A stretch of 64,000 bases of DNA from JAJPXC01 sp964520525 (GTDB lineage Bacteria; Bacteroidota; Bacteroidia; Bacteroidales; Muribaculaceae), in NCBI GenBank assembly GCA_964520525.1, contig CAZFNR010000002.1, positions 1 to 64,000 of the forward strand. The letters run 5' to 3'. A model generated the notes under the pieces. That model saw only the letters and a list, made by a program, of their open reading frames with translations. It was not told where the DNA came from and did no database searches. The position numbers and the translations under genes are program-made. Shown here one piece after another: positions 56,882-64,000 of this stretch; within the stretch, counting starts at the first letter, position 1, and the number at the start of each line of letters is the position of its first letter.

Positions 56882-57193
56882 ATGTCAAAAACTTATCTAA
56901 ATCAAGTTGAGAAAGTGAAAATGCTCGTGGAGGGTGTACGCAGCCACCACGATATAGTTAAAGAACTGGGCATCACACATGAACAGCTTGACAAAATGGA
57001 GAAAATGTCGAAAGAAGCTGAACGCTTGAATGAAGAGGTGGAATCGCTACGCTACGAGACATCTCTGAAAATCAAAGAAGCAAATGCGCGATTAGAGGAA
57101 CTGAAGGCTGAGTGGCTACCGGTAAAGAATAAAATCAAATCGTCGTATGACCAACTCAAATGGGCTATGCTCGGTATTCAAGACAAACGTTAA
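56882..57193 (+). CDS. Small coiled-coil protein of unknown function
   Basis: A 103-residue, highly charged protein. The first 38 residues could form a short HTH-like or helical segment (VEKVKMLVEGVRSHHDIVKE, then LGITHEQLDKME); residues 40-80 are a coiled coil (EAERLNEEVESLRYETSLKI). No signal peptide, membrane segment or known domain recognised. It has its own promoter and terminator, so it is an independent expressed unit. It might be a DNA-associated or scaffolding protein; this is speculation. Confidence 0.75.
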   Translation: MSKTYLNQVEKVKMLVEGVRSHHDIVKELGITHEQLDKMEKMSKEAERLNEEVESLRYETSLKIKEANARLEELKAEWLPVKNKIKSSYDQLKWAMLGIQDKR

Positions 57194-57215
57194 AAATAGA
57201 TTATTATAAACAGCC

Positions 57216-57257
57216 GAAAGGCGACAGTGGCAAGAGCCACCGTCGCCTTTCTATTTA
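57216..57257. terminator. Terminator between the coiled-coil gene and the hydrolase gene
   Basis: Stem GAAAGGCGACAGTGG / CCACCGTCGCCTTTC (one mismatch), 5-base loop, followed by TATTT. It lies between convergent genes and may serve both. Confidence 0.8.
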
Positions 57258-57263
57258 AATGTT

Positions 57264-58325
57264 TCAATAGAGCGGCGTGAATGGAGCGGCAGGGCGCAAC
57301 AAATGTGTCACGTCGCCAAGATGACGTGCCGCAGCAGCAGCAGAATCAAGTCGCAGAACCGGAGCCCCAACGTTAAGATTGCATTTAAGCAGGTCGACGT
57401 AATAGATGCCAAGATTTGTCACTGAATCAAAGTAGTAGAGCCTATCACGGATATTTGCGAAAGAACGCCACTGCGTCGAGCTTACATTTGGCTCGGATTT
57501 GACGGTGTATTCATATGGCACAGACACATTAAAAAGAATACTTCGAATAATCGCCAGTCCCAAGTCAGCATCATTGGATTTAGCGACATGACCTTGAAAA
57601 TAATAGCCTCGCACATATCGGTCGGGACTTTTGACCGTGCCCGGAAGCATATTGCCACCACCTACTTTCGTCCAATAGTCATTTATCGCTGTCATTTGCG
57701 GAAAAGCGGGGTCATTGGTCATGGCAGGCATATCTTTACCTTCATAAATCATCACTTTCCCATGGTCAAATTCAAGAATCGCACAACGACCCTCGGCATC
57801 TGTGATTCCCCAATGCAGGGCAGCCACCGTTCCCCCGTCGAATGTTGAACCGGAGATATTGAACTCTTGCTCTTTCAAGGTCTTAACCACTTCGGGGGTT
57901 GTTGCGTTTAGGTCAAGAAGCCATGCCACAAACATCGCCAACGACATGGGTGGCCGTGACGATGTCTCGCGGTTATCATAAACAGTCCCTTTGCAAAACA
58001 GCCCGTTAATCACAAGGCCCTTTTCGTTCATCCCCTCCGTGACACCGCCACCATAGCTGACGGCATAGACCGCACCATATTTTGAAGTCCATTTGACTGA
58101 ACCGGGGAGGTTGTTCCCGAATTTGTCAATACCTCGGGGATACACATACAAATTGGTTGGAATGGGTGTCTTCCAGTCAAGTGACCGACCGACTATGCGC
58201 AACACCTGCTCAGGGCGGGCCGCGGTGTCACCGACATAAAGGATACGGGAACAAGCATCGACCTCAACAGCCGTTCCAGCCGCTAATAGCACCGCAGCAG
58301 CGAGTGCCAATATTCGATTTTTCAT
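57264..58325 (-). CDS. Secreted Ntn hydrolase of the bile salt hydrolase / penicillin V acylase family
   Basis: Linear amide C-N hydrolase of 353 residues. A signal peptide (ILALAAAVLLAAGTAVEVDA) precedes Cys25, which would become the mature N-terminal nucleophile after cleavage, as in Bacteroides bile salt hydrolases. Other family positions are present: Arg47 and Asp50 in GRSLDW, the Asn in EGMNEKGLVINGL, the Asn in AMTNDPAFP and the Arg in SPDRYVRGYY. Bile-salt deconjugation is the leading idea for a gut bacterium, but penicillin V acylase or other amides cannot be excluded. A tandem palindrome occupies the 5' leader. Confidence 0.88.
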   Translation of the reverse strand: MKNRILALAAAVLLAAGTAVEVDACSRILYVGDTAARPEQVLRIVGRSLDWKTPIPTNLYVYPRGIDKFGNNLPGSVKWTSKYGAVYAVSYGGGVTEGMNEKGLVINGLFCKGTVYDNRETSSRPPMSLAMFVAWLLDLNATTPEVVKTLKEQEFNISGSTFDGGTVAALHWGITDAEGRCAILEFDHGKVMIYEGKDMPAMTNDPAFPQMTAINDYWTKVGGGNMLPGTVKSPDRYVRGYYFQGHVAKSNDADLGLAIIRSILFNVSVPYEYTVKSEPNVSSTQWRSFANIRDRLYYFDSVTNLGIYYVDLLKCNLNVGAPVLRLDSAAAAARHLGDVTHLLRPAAPFTPLY

Positions 58326-58336
58326 GACAAAAAAAT

Positions 58337-58363
58337 AAAAACGTTTTGTACAAAAACGTTTTT
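58337..58363. promoter_or_regulatory. Tandem palindromes upstream of the hydrolase gene
   Basis: AAAAACGTTTT (58337-58347) and AAAAACGTTTTT (58352-58363), each a palindrome centred on CG, are 15 bases apart centre to centre and separated by GTAC. They lie 12-38 bases before the ATG and look like an operator. Confidence 0.5.
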
Positions 58364-58396
58364 ACAATTCACTTTGTTCAACTTTATAAGACAGAA

Positions 58397-59584
58397 TCAC
58401 CGCCTTGGTTTAGACCAAGTGAAATTTTCTTTACGATGCCGACGCTCTACTATTTTATAATAAAGATTATAGAATGGGCGTATCATGACAAACCATGGCA
58501 CTGTCAAAAAAAGCCTCCGTCCGGCGAGAGCGCGTAACGCTCTGCGCCATGTCAGCATTATTAAAGTCCAAAGCGACAGGCCGACCACTGCCATCACAGT
58601 CGACGGGAGCATATTAGGAACGCTTTCAAAAATCGCCGCTATTGACGATACCACACCCAGCCACAAAATAGACGAGAAAAACGAAAAGATATATCGTGAC
58701 CGATGTGACACATATCGGCCGGTAAAAATGTGCCCCCATTTCCACCGACGATGGAACGCTCGAGGGGAATCTCCGCCAAGAGTTACCCGTGACGCATCAG
58801 ACAATTCAACCATAGTGTTATCGGGCAAGGCTATCTCCTCGATAAAAATATCATCAGCCCCGTTATGAAGATTCAATGACTTAGAAAAGCCTTTGTTTAT
58901 GAAAAAAAGCTCTCGATTAATCCCGAAATTGTCGAGATGACCGCGATATGGATGTCTTTTCAACGCCGACGACAAATATGTAACCGCATCGGCTGCTGTG
59001 TCAAAAGACCTGAGACGTTTGCCTATCTGAGTGTCAGCATGGCGGTCAAAAGCAGCATAACCAAGCACAATATCCTTACCATCAGGGAAATGCCGCGCCA
59101 TCGACCGCAACCAGTCAGTCGACCCGATTGACGACGAGGCATCGACAAATAGCACAAATTTGTTGCGTGCCGCCTTCAAACCAAGAGTGATGGCCAGTTT
59201 ACGGCGGCTAAGATTGTGAGCCTCGCCGGGAATAAATGTCAAGTAAAGATTATGATGCTCCAGCGACAATCGGTTGAAAACATCTTTGATCGACTCTGAA
59301 GAACCATCGTTGACAATTATAATCTCGTAGGGCGCATTATACCGTTGCGACAACAGCATCTCAAGAAGCCTGCCCAAACTCGAAGGATTATCGTTACAGT
59401 AAACAACGACAGAGACCTGAGGTAGCGCGGATGGAGAATCGTTTAATGTCACATTGCCGCGCCGGTTTTGTTTCCACACTAATGAAACCCGACGGCAGTA
59501 AAGAGTCGAGAGCACTATGGCGCAAGCAAAGGCAACGCCCATCAGAGTCCAGCACAAAGGCGAGATGTCAAGAGAAAAAACCAT
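58397..59584 (-). CDS. Membrane-anchored GT2-family glycosyltransferase
   Basis: A 395-residue protein from the ATG at 59584, chosen because a consensus promoter lies just upstream. One N-terminal transmembrane helix (WTLMGVAFACAIVLSTLY), a GT2 domain with VSVVVYCNDNPSSLGRLLEM, IIIVNDGSS and FVLFVDASSSIGS (Asp in place of a full DxD), a GADDIFIEE acceptor-site motif, and two or three C-terminal transmembrane helices. Layout resembles polymerising or lipid-linked-sugar GT2 enzymes. Product unknown. It lies 71 bases upstream of the hydrolase gene on the same strand. Confidence 0.85.
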   Translation of the reverse strand: MVFSLDISPLCWTLMGVAFACAIVLSTLYCRRVSLVWKQNRRGNVTLNDSPSALPQVSVVVYCNDNPSSLGRLLEMLLSQRYNAPYEIIIVNDGSSESIKDVFNRLSLEHHNLYLTFIPGEAHNLSRRKLAITLGLKAARNKFVLFVDASSSIGSTDWLRSMARHFPDGKDIVLGYAAFDRHADTQIGKRLRSFDTAADAVTYLSSALKRHPYRGHLDNFGINRELFFINKGFSKSLNLHNGADDIFIEEIALPDNTMVELSDASRVTLGGDSPRAFHRRWKWGHIFTGRYVSHRSRYIFSFFSSILWLGVVSSIAAIFESVPNMLPSTVMAVVGLSLWTLIMLTWRRALRALAGRRLFLTVPWFVMIRPFYNLYYKIVERRHRKENFTWSKPRR

Positions 59585-59613
59585 CACGACTGATTGATTA
59601 GATTTTCGACTGA

Positions 59614-59644
59614 CAAAGTTAACATATTCGCGCCAAACGACAAA
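59614..59644 (-). promoter_or_regulatory. Promoter of the membrane GT2 gene
   Basis: On the minus strand TTTG (59641-59644), 19 bases, TAACTTTG (59614-59621). Leader about 24 bases to the ATG at 59584. Confidence 0.7.
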
Positions 59645-59672
59645 GCCATGAGAAAGAGTGAGACAATGACAG

Positions 59673-59705
59673 AAAAAAAGAAAGGTGGATTCCGCTCCAC
59701 CTTTC
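59673..59705 (-). terminator. Terminator of maeB
   Basis: On the minus strand a perfect 10-bp stem GAAAGGTGGA / TCCACCTTTC with a 6-base loop, followed by TTTTTTT, about 50 bases after the maeB stop. Confidence 0.9.
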
Positions 59706-59755
59706 ATGTCTTGTCTTATGTATCAGATAATAAATCCAGTTTCTAAGATATGTGT

Positions 59756-62059
59756 TTATTTATCGCACAAGGTGCCTGAACATGATTCGATATTCTCGAG
59801 CACGGCGGCGTCGAGCACAGCTATTGTCGTCAGATTAATGATGTCGCGCACAGGCGAGTCAACGCCGATAAAGTGTATCGGCTTATTCAGGCCCATCTGA
59901 ATCGGGCCTATGGCATCACCTAGACCCATTTCAAGCATCATGCGGTAGGCCGTGTTGGCCGCACTGAGGTTGGGGAAGATGAGAGTGTTGACATCCTTGC
60001 CGTTAAGGCGCGAGAATGGGAACGCGGCATCGCGGCTATCGCGGTTGAGGGCATAATGGACCTGCATTTCTCCATCTATTGGGAGATCGGGATAGAGCTG
60101 CTGCATTTTGTCGACCACGTTGTGCACGGTGACACACTCAGGCTCCTTGCCTGAGCCGAAGTTGCTGTATGACACCATGGCCATCACCGGGTCGTGGGCG
60201 AAATACTCCACAGAGTTACGTGCGAGTCGGGCCACATCGAGCAATGTCTCCTCGTCGTTAGACTGATTAATCATAGTGTCGGCAAGGAAGTAGGTGCCAC
60301 GTTTGGTATTCATAATGTGCATCGTGGCGAAATGTTTGTAACTGGGACGAATGCCGACAACCTCCTTGGCTATCTGAGCGGCATCATCGCTACCAGAATA
60401 GGTCCCGGCTATAAATGCGTCGGCCTCGCCTTCCTCGACCATCATCATGCCGAAATAGTTACGGTCATACATCTTTTCAAGAGCTTCCCTGAATGTAAGC
60501 CCTGAACGCTGACGTTTGTCGGCGAGTTTGGTTGCGAAACGATTGCGACGGTCGGCTTCTCTATCATGACGCAGATTGACAATCTCGATGCCGTTTATGT
60601 CAATGCCAAGTCGAGCGGCACGCTTCCCTATCATTTCCTCGTTGCCAAGCAGAATTGGGATACAGATGCCCAAACCGCGAGCCAAGACAGCCGCACGAAG
60701 AGTATTGTCGGTATTCGCTTCGCCGAAGACCACACGTTTTGGATTGGATTTAGCCTGCTCCACAAAACGACGCATCATCTTATTGTCAGAACCCATAATC
60801 TGGCGCAGTTTCTGTTTGTAGGCATCCCAATCAGTGATGGGACGACGAGCGACACCCGACTCCATCGCACCACGGGCGACTGCGGGAGCCACCGTTGTCA
60901 ACAAGCGCGGGTCAAGCGGTTTGGGCAGGATATAGTCACGCCCAAACGAGAGCTTGGTCATATTGTAGGCAGCATTCACTACCGGAGGCACCGGTTCTTT
61001 GGCCAAAGCAGCAATCGCATAGACCGCTGAGAGTTTCATCGGCTCATTTATCACCGTTGCTCCTGAATCAAGAGCACCGCGGAATATGTATGGGAATCCG
61101 AGTACATTGTTTATCTGGTTGGGATAATCGGAACGCCCCGTGGCAAAAATCAAGTCATCACGCGAGGCCATAGCCGCATCATATGCGATTTCGGGATCAG
61201 GATTTGCGAGAGCGAAGACGATAGGATTTGGAGCCATCGATTTAAGCATCTCTGGAGTAACCACATCTTTTACCGACAACCCGAGGAACACATCGGCATC
61301 TACCATCGCTTCGGCAAGAGTGTCGATATCGCGGTTAGTGGCAAATTCGCGTTTCTGAGAGTTGAGATTAGTGCGTTTAGTATTAATAACCCCCTTGCTG
61401 TCACACATCACCACATTTTCAGGTTTCACACCAAGTGCGATGTAAAGTTTTGTACAAGAGACTGCGGCAGCCCCGGCTCCATTAACAACGAGCTTGACAT
61501 CTCCGATTCTTTTCCCTTGAATCTCAAGGGCGTTAATCAGACCGGCAGCCGATATAATGGCTGTCCCATGCTGATCGTCGTGCATCACCGGTATTGTACA
61601 TTCCTCTTTAAGACGACGCTCTATCTCAAAACACTCGGGAGCCTTGATATCCTCAAGATTAATGCCGCCGAATGTAGGGGATATAGCCTTGACAATCTCT
61701 ATGAACTTATCAGGGTCGTTTTCATCGACCTCGATGTCAAAGCAGTCGATTCCTGCAAATATCTTAAACAGCAGCGCCTTCCCCTCCATCACAGGTTTTC
61801 CGGCGAGCGCACCGATATCGCCAAGACCAAGCACAGCGGTGCCGTTGGAAACGACTGCCACGAGATTACCCTTGTTAGTGTATTCATAAGCATCTTGAGG
61901 CTGTTGCTCTATTTCAAGACATGGATAAGCGACACCGGGGGAATAGGCCAACGCGAGATCGTTTTGCGTCGAGTATGGTTTTGTGGGGACTACCTCGATT
62001 TTACCAGGCTTCGTATCACGATGATAATCGAGTGCCATTTCTTTTGTTACCTTTGACAT
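59756..62059 (-). CDS. maeB: NADP-dependent malic enzyme (malic enzyme-phosphotransacetylase fusion)
   Basis: Oxidative decarboxylation of malate to pyruvate. The 767-residue protein has the malic enzyme domain (residues 1 to about 430; YSPGVAYPCLEI, MHDDQHGTAI, VNGAGAAAVSC, FALANPDPEI) fused to a phosphotransacetylase-like domain (from about 430; VVFGEANTDNTLRAA, ADAFIAGTYSGS, NLSAANTAYRMM). In MaeB proteins the second domain is regulatory, not catalytic. Its promoter (TACCTTTG) lies about 70 bases upstream and a strong terminator follows. Confidence 0.96.
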   Translation of the reverse strand: MSKVTKEMALDYHRDTKPGKIEVVPTKPYSTQNDLALAYSPGVAYPCLEIEQQPQDAYEYTNKGNLVAVVSNGTAVLGLGDIGALAGKPVMEGKALLFKIFAGIDCFDIEVDENDPDKFIEIVKAISPTFGGINLEDIKAPECFEIERRLKEECTIPVMHDDQHGTAIISAAGLINALEIQGKRIGDVKLVVNGAGAAAVSCTKLYIALGVKPENVVMCDSKGVINTKRTNLNSQKREFATNRDIDTLAEAMVDADVFLGLSVKDVVTPEMLKSMAPNPIVFALANPDPEIAYDAAMASRDDLIFATGRSDYPNQINNVLGFPYIFRGALDSGATVINEPMKLSAVYAIAALAKEPVPPVVNAAYNMTKLSFGRDYILPKPLDPRLLTTVAPAVARGAMESGVARRPITDWDAYKQKLRQIMGSDNKMMRRFVEQAKSNPKRVVFGEANTDNTLRAAVLARGLGICIPILLGNEEMIGKRAARLGIDINGIEIVNLRHDREADRRNRFATKLADKRQRSGLTFREALEKMYDRNYFGMMMVEEGEADAFIAGTYSGSDDAAQIAKEVVGIRPSYKHFATMHIMNTKRGTYFLADTMINQSNDEETLLDVARLARNSVEYFAHDPVMAMVSYSNFGSGKEPECVTVHNVVDKMQQLYPDLPIDGEMQVHYALNRDSRDAAFPFSRLNGKDVNTLIFPNLSAANTAYRMMLEMGLGDAIGPIQMGLNKPIHFIGVDSPVRDIINLTTIAVLDAAVLENIESCSGTLCDK

Positions 62060-62131
62060 AATCTTCTTATTTTTCCTTAAAACATAAAGCCAGCCCTACA
62101 CGTTGGCAGTGAATTATAGAATTTATGCCCG

Positions 62132-62139
62132 CAAAGGTA
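62132..62139 (-). promoter_or_regulatory. Promoter -7 box of maeB
   Basis: Perfect TACCTTTG on the minus strand, about 73 bases before the ATG. The upstream element is not clear. Confidence 0.5.
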
Positions 62140-62179
62140 ATAATTTTTCAAATAACAGCACGTCTACACAAACAATTTA

Positions 62180-63304
62180 TTATTTATGGAACAAAATTAA
62201 GACTTTTTCGATTATTGGAGCCATGTCATAATACCGATACTCGGCAAGACGGCCGCCGAAGATAACCGAAGTTTCGGTATCGGCAAGTTGTTTGTATTTA
62301 CTGTAACACTCGCTATTGACAGCGTCATTAATGGGGTAATATGGTTCAAGCCCGTCAACCCATTCCGTTGAATATTCCCGCGAGATTACGGTCACCGGAT
62401 TTTCATAGACCGCATCGCCAAACGCCTCGAAGTGCTTATGCTCAATCACTCTTGTGAACGGCTCGCTATGACTGGTGTAGTTGACCACGGCGTTGCCTTG
62501 ATAGTTGGGTGTGTCGACCAATTCCTCTTCAAAACGGACAGTGCGGTATTGCAGTCGCCCGAATCGGTATCCATAAAATTCATCAATTTTACCGGTAAAG
62601 ACTATTTTGTCGGCGACAGATTCCCAATAAAGCCTGTCAGCGAAGAAATCAATATCGGTCTTGCATTCAATGCCGTCGAGCAACGCATCGATAAGGCGAT
62701 TATAGCCGCCTATGGGTATCCCTTGATAACAATCGTTGAAATAGTTGTTGTCGTAGACGAATCTTAGCGGCAGACGACGGATGATAAACGCGGGGAGCTG
62801 TGAACAAGGACGGCCCCATTGTTTCTCGGTGTATTCTTTGATGAGCTTGTGATAGATGTCGGTTCCGACGAGCATCAGTGCTTGCTGTTCGAGGTTTTGA
62901 GGCTCGGCCCCGTTAAGCTGCTTTACAACTTCTTGCCGCTGGCTGTCGATAATGGCTCGGGCTTGGTCGGGAGTAGCGACGCCCCACATGCGGCTGAAAG
63001 TGTTCATATTGAACGGCAAGTTGTAAAGCTCGCCGTTGTAGTTGGCAACCGGGCAATTGGTATAGCGGTTAAACTCGACGAGAGAGTTTACGAAATCCCA
63101 CACTTGACGGTTGGATGTGTGGAAAATGTGGGCACCGTATTTATGAACGTTAATCCCGTGTTTTGATTCGCAATAGATGTTGCCGCCAAGATGTGAACGT
63201 TTGTCGATGACAAGACACTTCTTACCCTCTTTGGCGGCGAGATGAGCGAATGTCGCTCCAAACAAGCCGGAGCCAACAATTAGGTAGTCGTATTGCCTTT
63301 TCAT
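62180..63304 (-). CDS. glf: UDP-galactopyranose mutase
   Basis: FAD enzyme converting UDP-galactopyranose to UDP-galactofuranose for cell-surface glycans. The 374-residue protein has the FAD motif DYLIVGSGLFGATFA, the HKYGAHIFHT block, NLPFNMNTF, EYTEKQWGRP and the late YYPINDAVNSECYSKYK region. Length is normal. The ATG at 63304 overlaps the stop codon of the glycosyltransferase gene upstream (ATGA), so the two are translationally coupled. Confidence 0.97.
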   Translation of the reverse strand: MKRQYDYLIVGSGLFGATFAHLAAKEGKKCLVIDKRSHLGGNIYCESKHGINVHKYGAHIFHTSNRQVWDFVNSLVEFNRYTNCPVANYNGELYNLPFNMNTFSRMWGVATPDQARAIIDSQRQEVVKQLNGAEPQNLEQQALMLVGTDIYHKLIKEYTEKQWGRPCSQLPAFIIRRLPLRFVYDNNYFNDCYQGIPIGGYNRLIDALLDGIECKTDIDFFADRLYWESVADKIVFTGKIDEFYGYRFGRLQYRTVRFEEELVDTPNYQGNAVVNYTSHSEPFTRVIEHKHFEAFGDAVYENPVTVISREYSTEWVDGLEPYYPINDAVNSECYSKYKQLADTETSVIFGGRLAEYRYYDMAPIIEKVLILFHK

Positions 63305-64000
63305 TTCACTTTTTTTATTTCCGGGTTAAAGAACATGCCGTCCCAAAGCCCTTTGCGTATCTGGCGTTTGAACAGGGCTACGTTACCATCTTTACGGCGA
63401 TTGATGCGGTGGGCGTAGATGCGATAGTGGTTGATTTGCTTGAAAAAGAAAATAATCCAAGACTTATTTGACGCTTTGCGCCGCATAAAAGAGGTGTTGC
63501 GCGCTTGGTAGTAGAATTTCCATGCGCCCTCGGGGGGAGTGTGCTCGGGATGACCGAAATAGTTTTTGGCTGTCTTATGACAGACTATGCTGTTGTCGAC
63601 ATAAAGTCCCACGAAACCGGCTTTGGTGATGCGGCTTGAGAATTCAATATCATCGGACCAGATGAAAAATTCCGCAATTGGCAGCCCCACTTGACGAACG
63701 GCTTTAGCGCTTATGAGCATAGAAACGAAAGTTGCGGAATTAACGAGAAATGCCGGACACTGCGGAGAAGAAAAGAGGTTGAACATCTCGGAGCGGTCGC
63801 GGCTGGCAACAAGCAATCCGGGGCTGTTCATCTTATGAGGTTTGCCATCAGTCCAAACTGCTTTGCTGACTGCGAATCCAACGTTGTCGGTGAGTGTGAA
63901 AGCGTCGGCGAGTGCGCGAAGAGCCGTCGGTTCGGGGATGGTATCGTCGTCCATAACCCAGACATAATCATACCCTTGCTCGACGGCCAACTTGATACCG
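63301..64000 (-). CDS. GT2-family (GlfT2/rhamnosyltransferase-like) glycosyltransferase, 5' end outside the window
   Basis: The frame is open to the window edge (reads GIK before LAVEQGYDYVWVMDDDT), so the start lies beyond 64000. It contains the DDD metal motif in WVMDDDTIP and WSDDIEFSSRI, the acceptor/base region typical of GT2 enzymes related to galactofuranosyl and rhamnosyl transferases, and a basic C-terminus (KRQIRKGLWDGMFFNPEIKK). Overlap with glf makes galactofuranosyl transfer the best guess for its activity; this is inference from context. Confidence 0.9.
   Translation of the reverse strand, partial: GIKLAVEQGYDYVWVMDDDTIPEPTALRALADAFTLTDNVGFAVSKAVWTDGKPHKMNSPGLLVASRDRSEMFNLFSSPQCPAFLVNSATFVSMLISAKAVRQVGLPIAEFFIWSDDIEFSSRITKAGFVGLYVDNSIVCHKTAKNYFGHPEHTPPEGAWKFYYQARNTSFMRRKASNKSWIIFFFKQINHYRIYAHRINRRKDGNVALFKRQIRKGLWDGMFFNPEIKKVK

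Overview
The window reads as chromosomal DNA of a gut-type member of the Bacteroidales, most likely Muribaculaceae or a close relative. The family level is an inference. Evidence: nearly every transcription unit is preceded by the Bacteroidetes promoter box TAnnTTTG (often with TTTG/TTG about 20 bases upstream) rather than sigma70 -35/-10 boxes; protein families are Bacteroidetes-typical (HU-CCDC81/SPOR protein, OmpA barrels, DUF5723 barrel, M49 dipeptidyl peptidase III, SpeA of about 630 residues, BspA-like leucine-rich repeats with a C-terminal YYNLQG tail). Core genes are near 50% GC (30/60 bases counted in one sample line at 9781).

Layout. 1-1203: 3' part of a secreted BspA-like repeat protein. 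1416-5867 (minus): fabF, acpP, truA, speA. 6067-10383 (plus): OmpA/TPR lipoprotein, cell-wall amidase with SPOR domain, MCE lipid-transport protein. 10653-12774: an AT-rich type II restriction-modification island (Eco47II-like nuclease plus a cytosine-5 methyltransferase with a fused N-terminal HTH). 12925-17256: EamA transporter, then thrS-infC-rpmI-rplT ending in a strong terminator. 17501-19125: a signal-peptide-bearing phosphatidylserine-decarboxylase-like enzyme followed by a decayed IS30-family transposase relic. 19203-22731: five-gene run (HU-CCDC81/SPOR, nitroreductase, DUF2520 Rossmann protein, KdsC-like phosphatase, Maf). 22728-24908 (minus): a broken AT-rich GT2 glycosyltransferase overlapping a GC-rich orphan ATP-grasp protein. 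25077-30998: mutL, araC-type regulator, alaS, merR-type regulator. 31097-41232 (minus): OmpA protein, transketolase, tcdA, DPP III, rRNA methyltransferase, rseP, dxr. 41500-48053: second OmpA protein, nitroreductase, carA-carB. 48118-53297: small membrane protein, pRiA4b-ORF3-like protein, trpS, secreted M16 protease. 53480-57193: lipoprotein/DUF5723 pair and a small coiled-coil protein. 57264-64000 (minus): bile-salt-hydrolase-like secreted enzyme, membrane GT2, maeB, glf and a partial GT2.

The genes are mostly housekeeping (lipid, translation, pyrimidine, isoprenoid and envelope functions). Accessory or unusual segments are the repeat protein, the restriction-modification island, the IS30 relic, the broken glycosyltransferase with its ATP-grasp partner, the bile-salt-hydrolase-like gene with a tandem palindrome in its leader, and the galactofuranose genes at the right edge. 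No tRNA, rRNA, CRISPR array or prophage was seen. I found no clear multi-gene system without precedent; the best leads for new biology are the ATP-grasp/glycosyltransferase pair, the secreted decarboxylase and the HTH-methyltransferase fusion.
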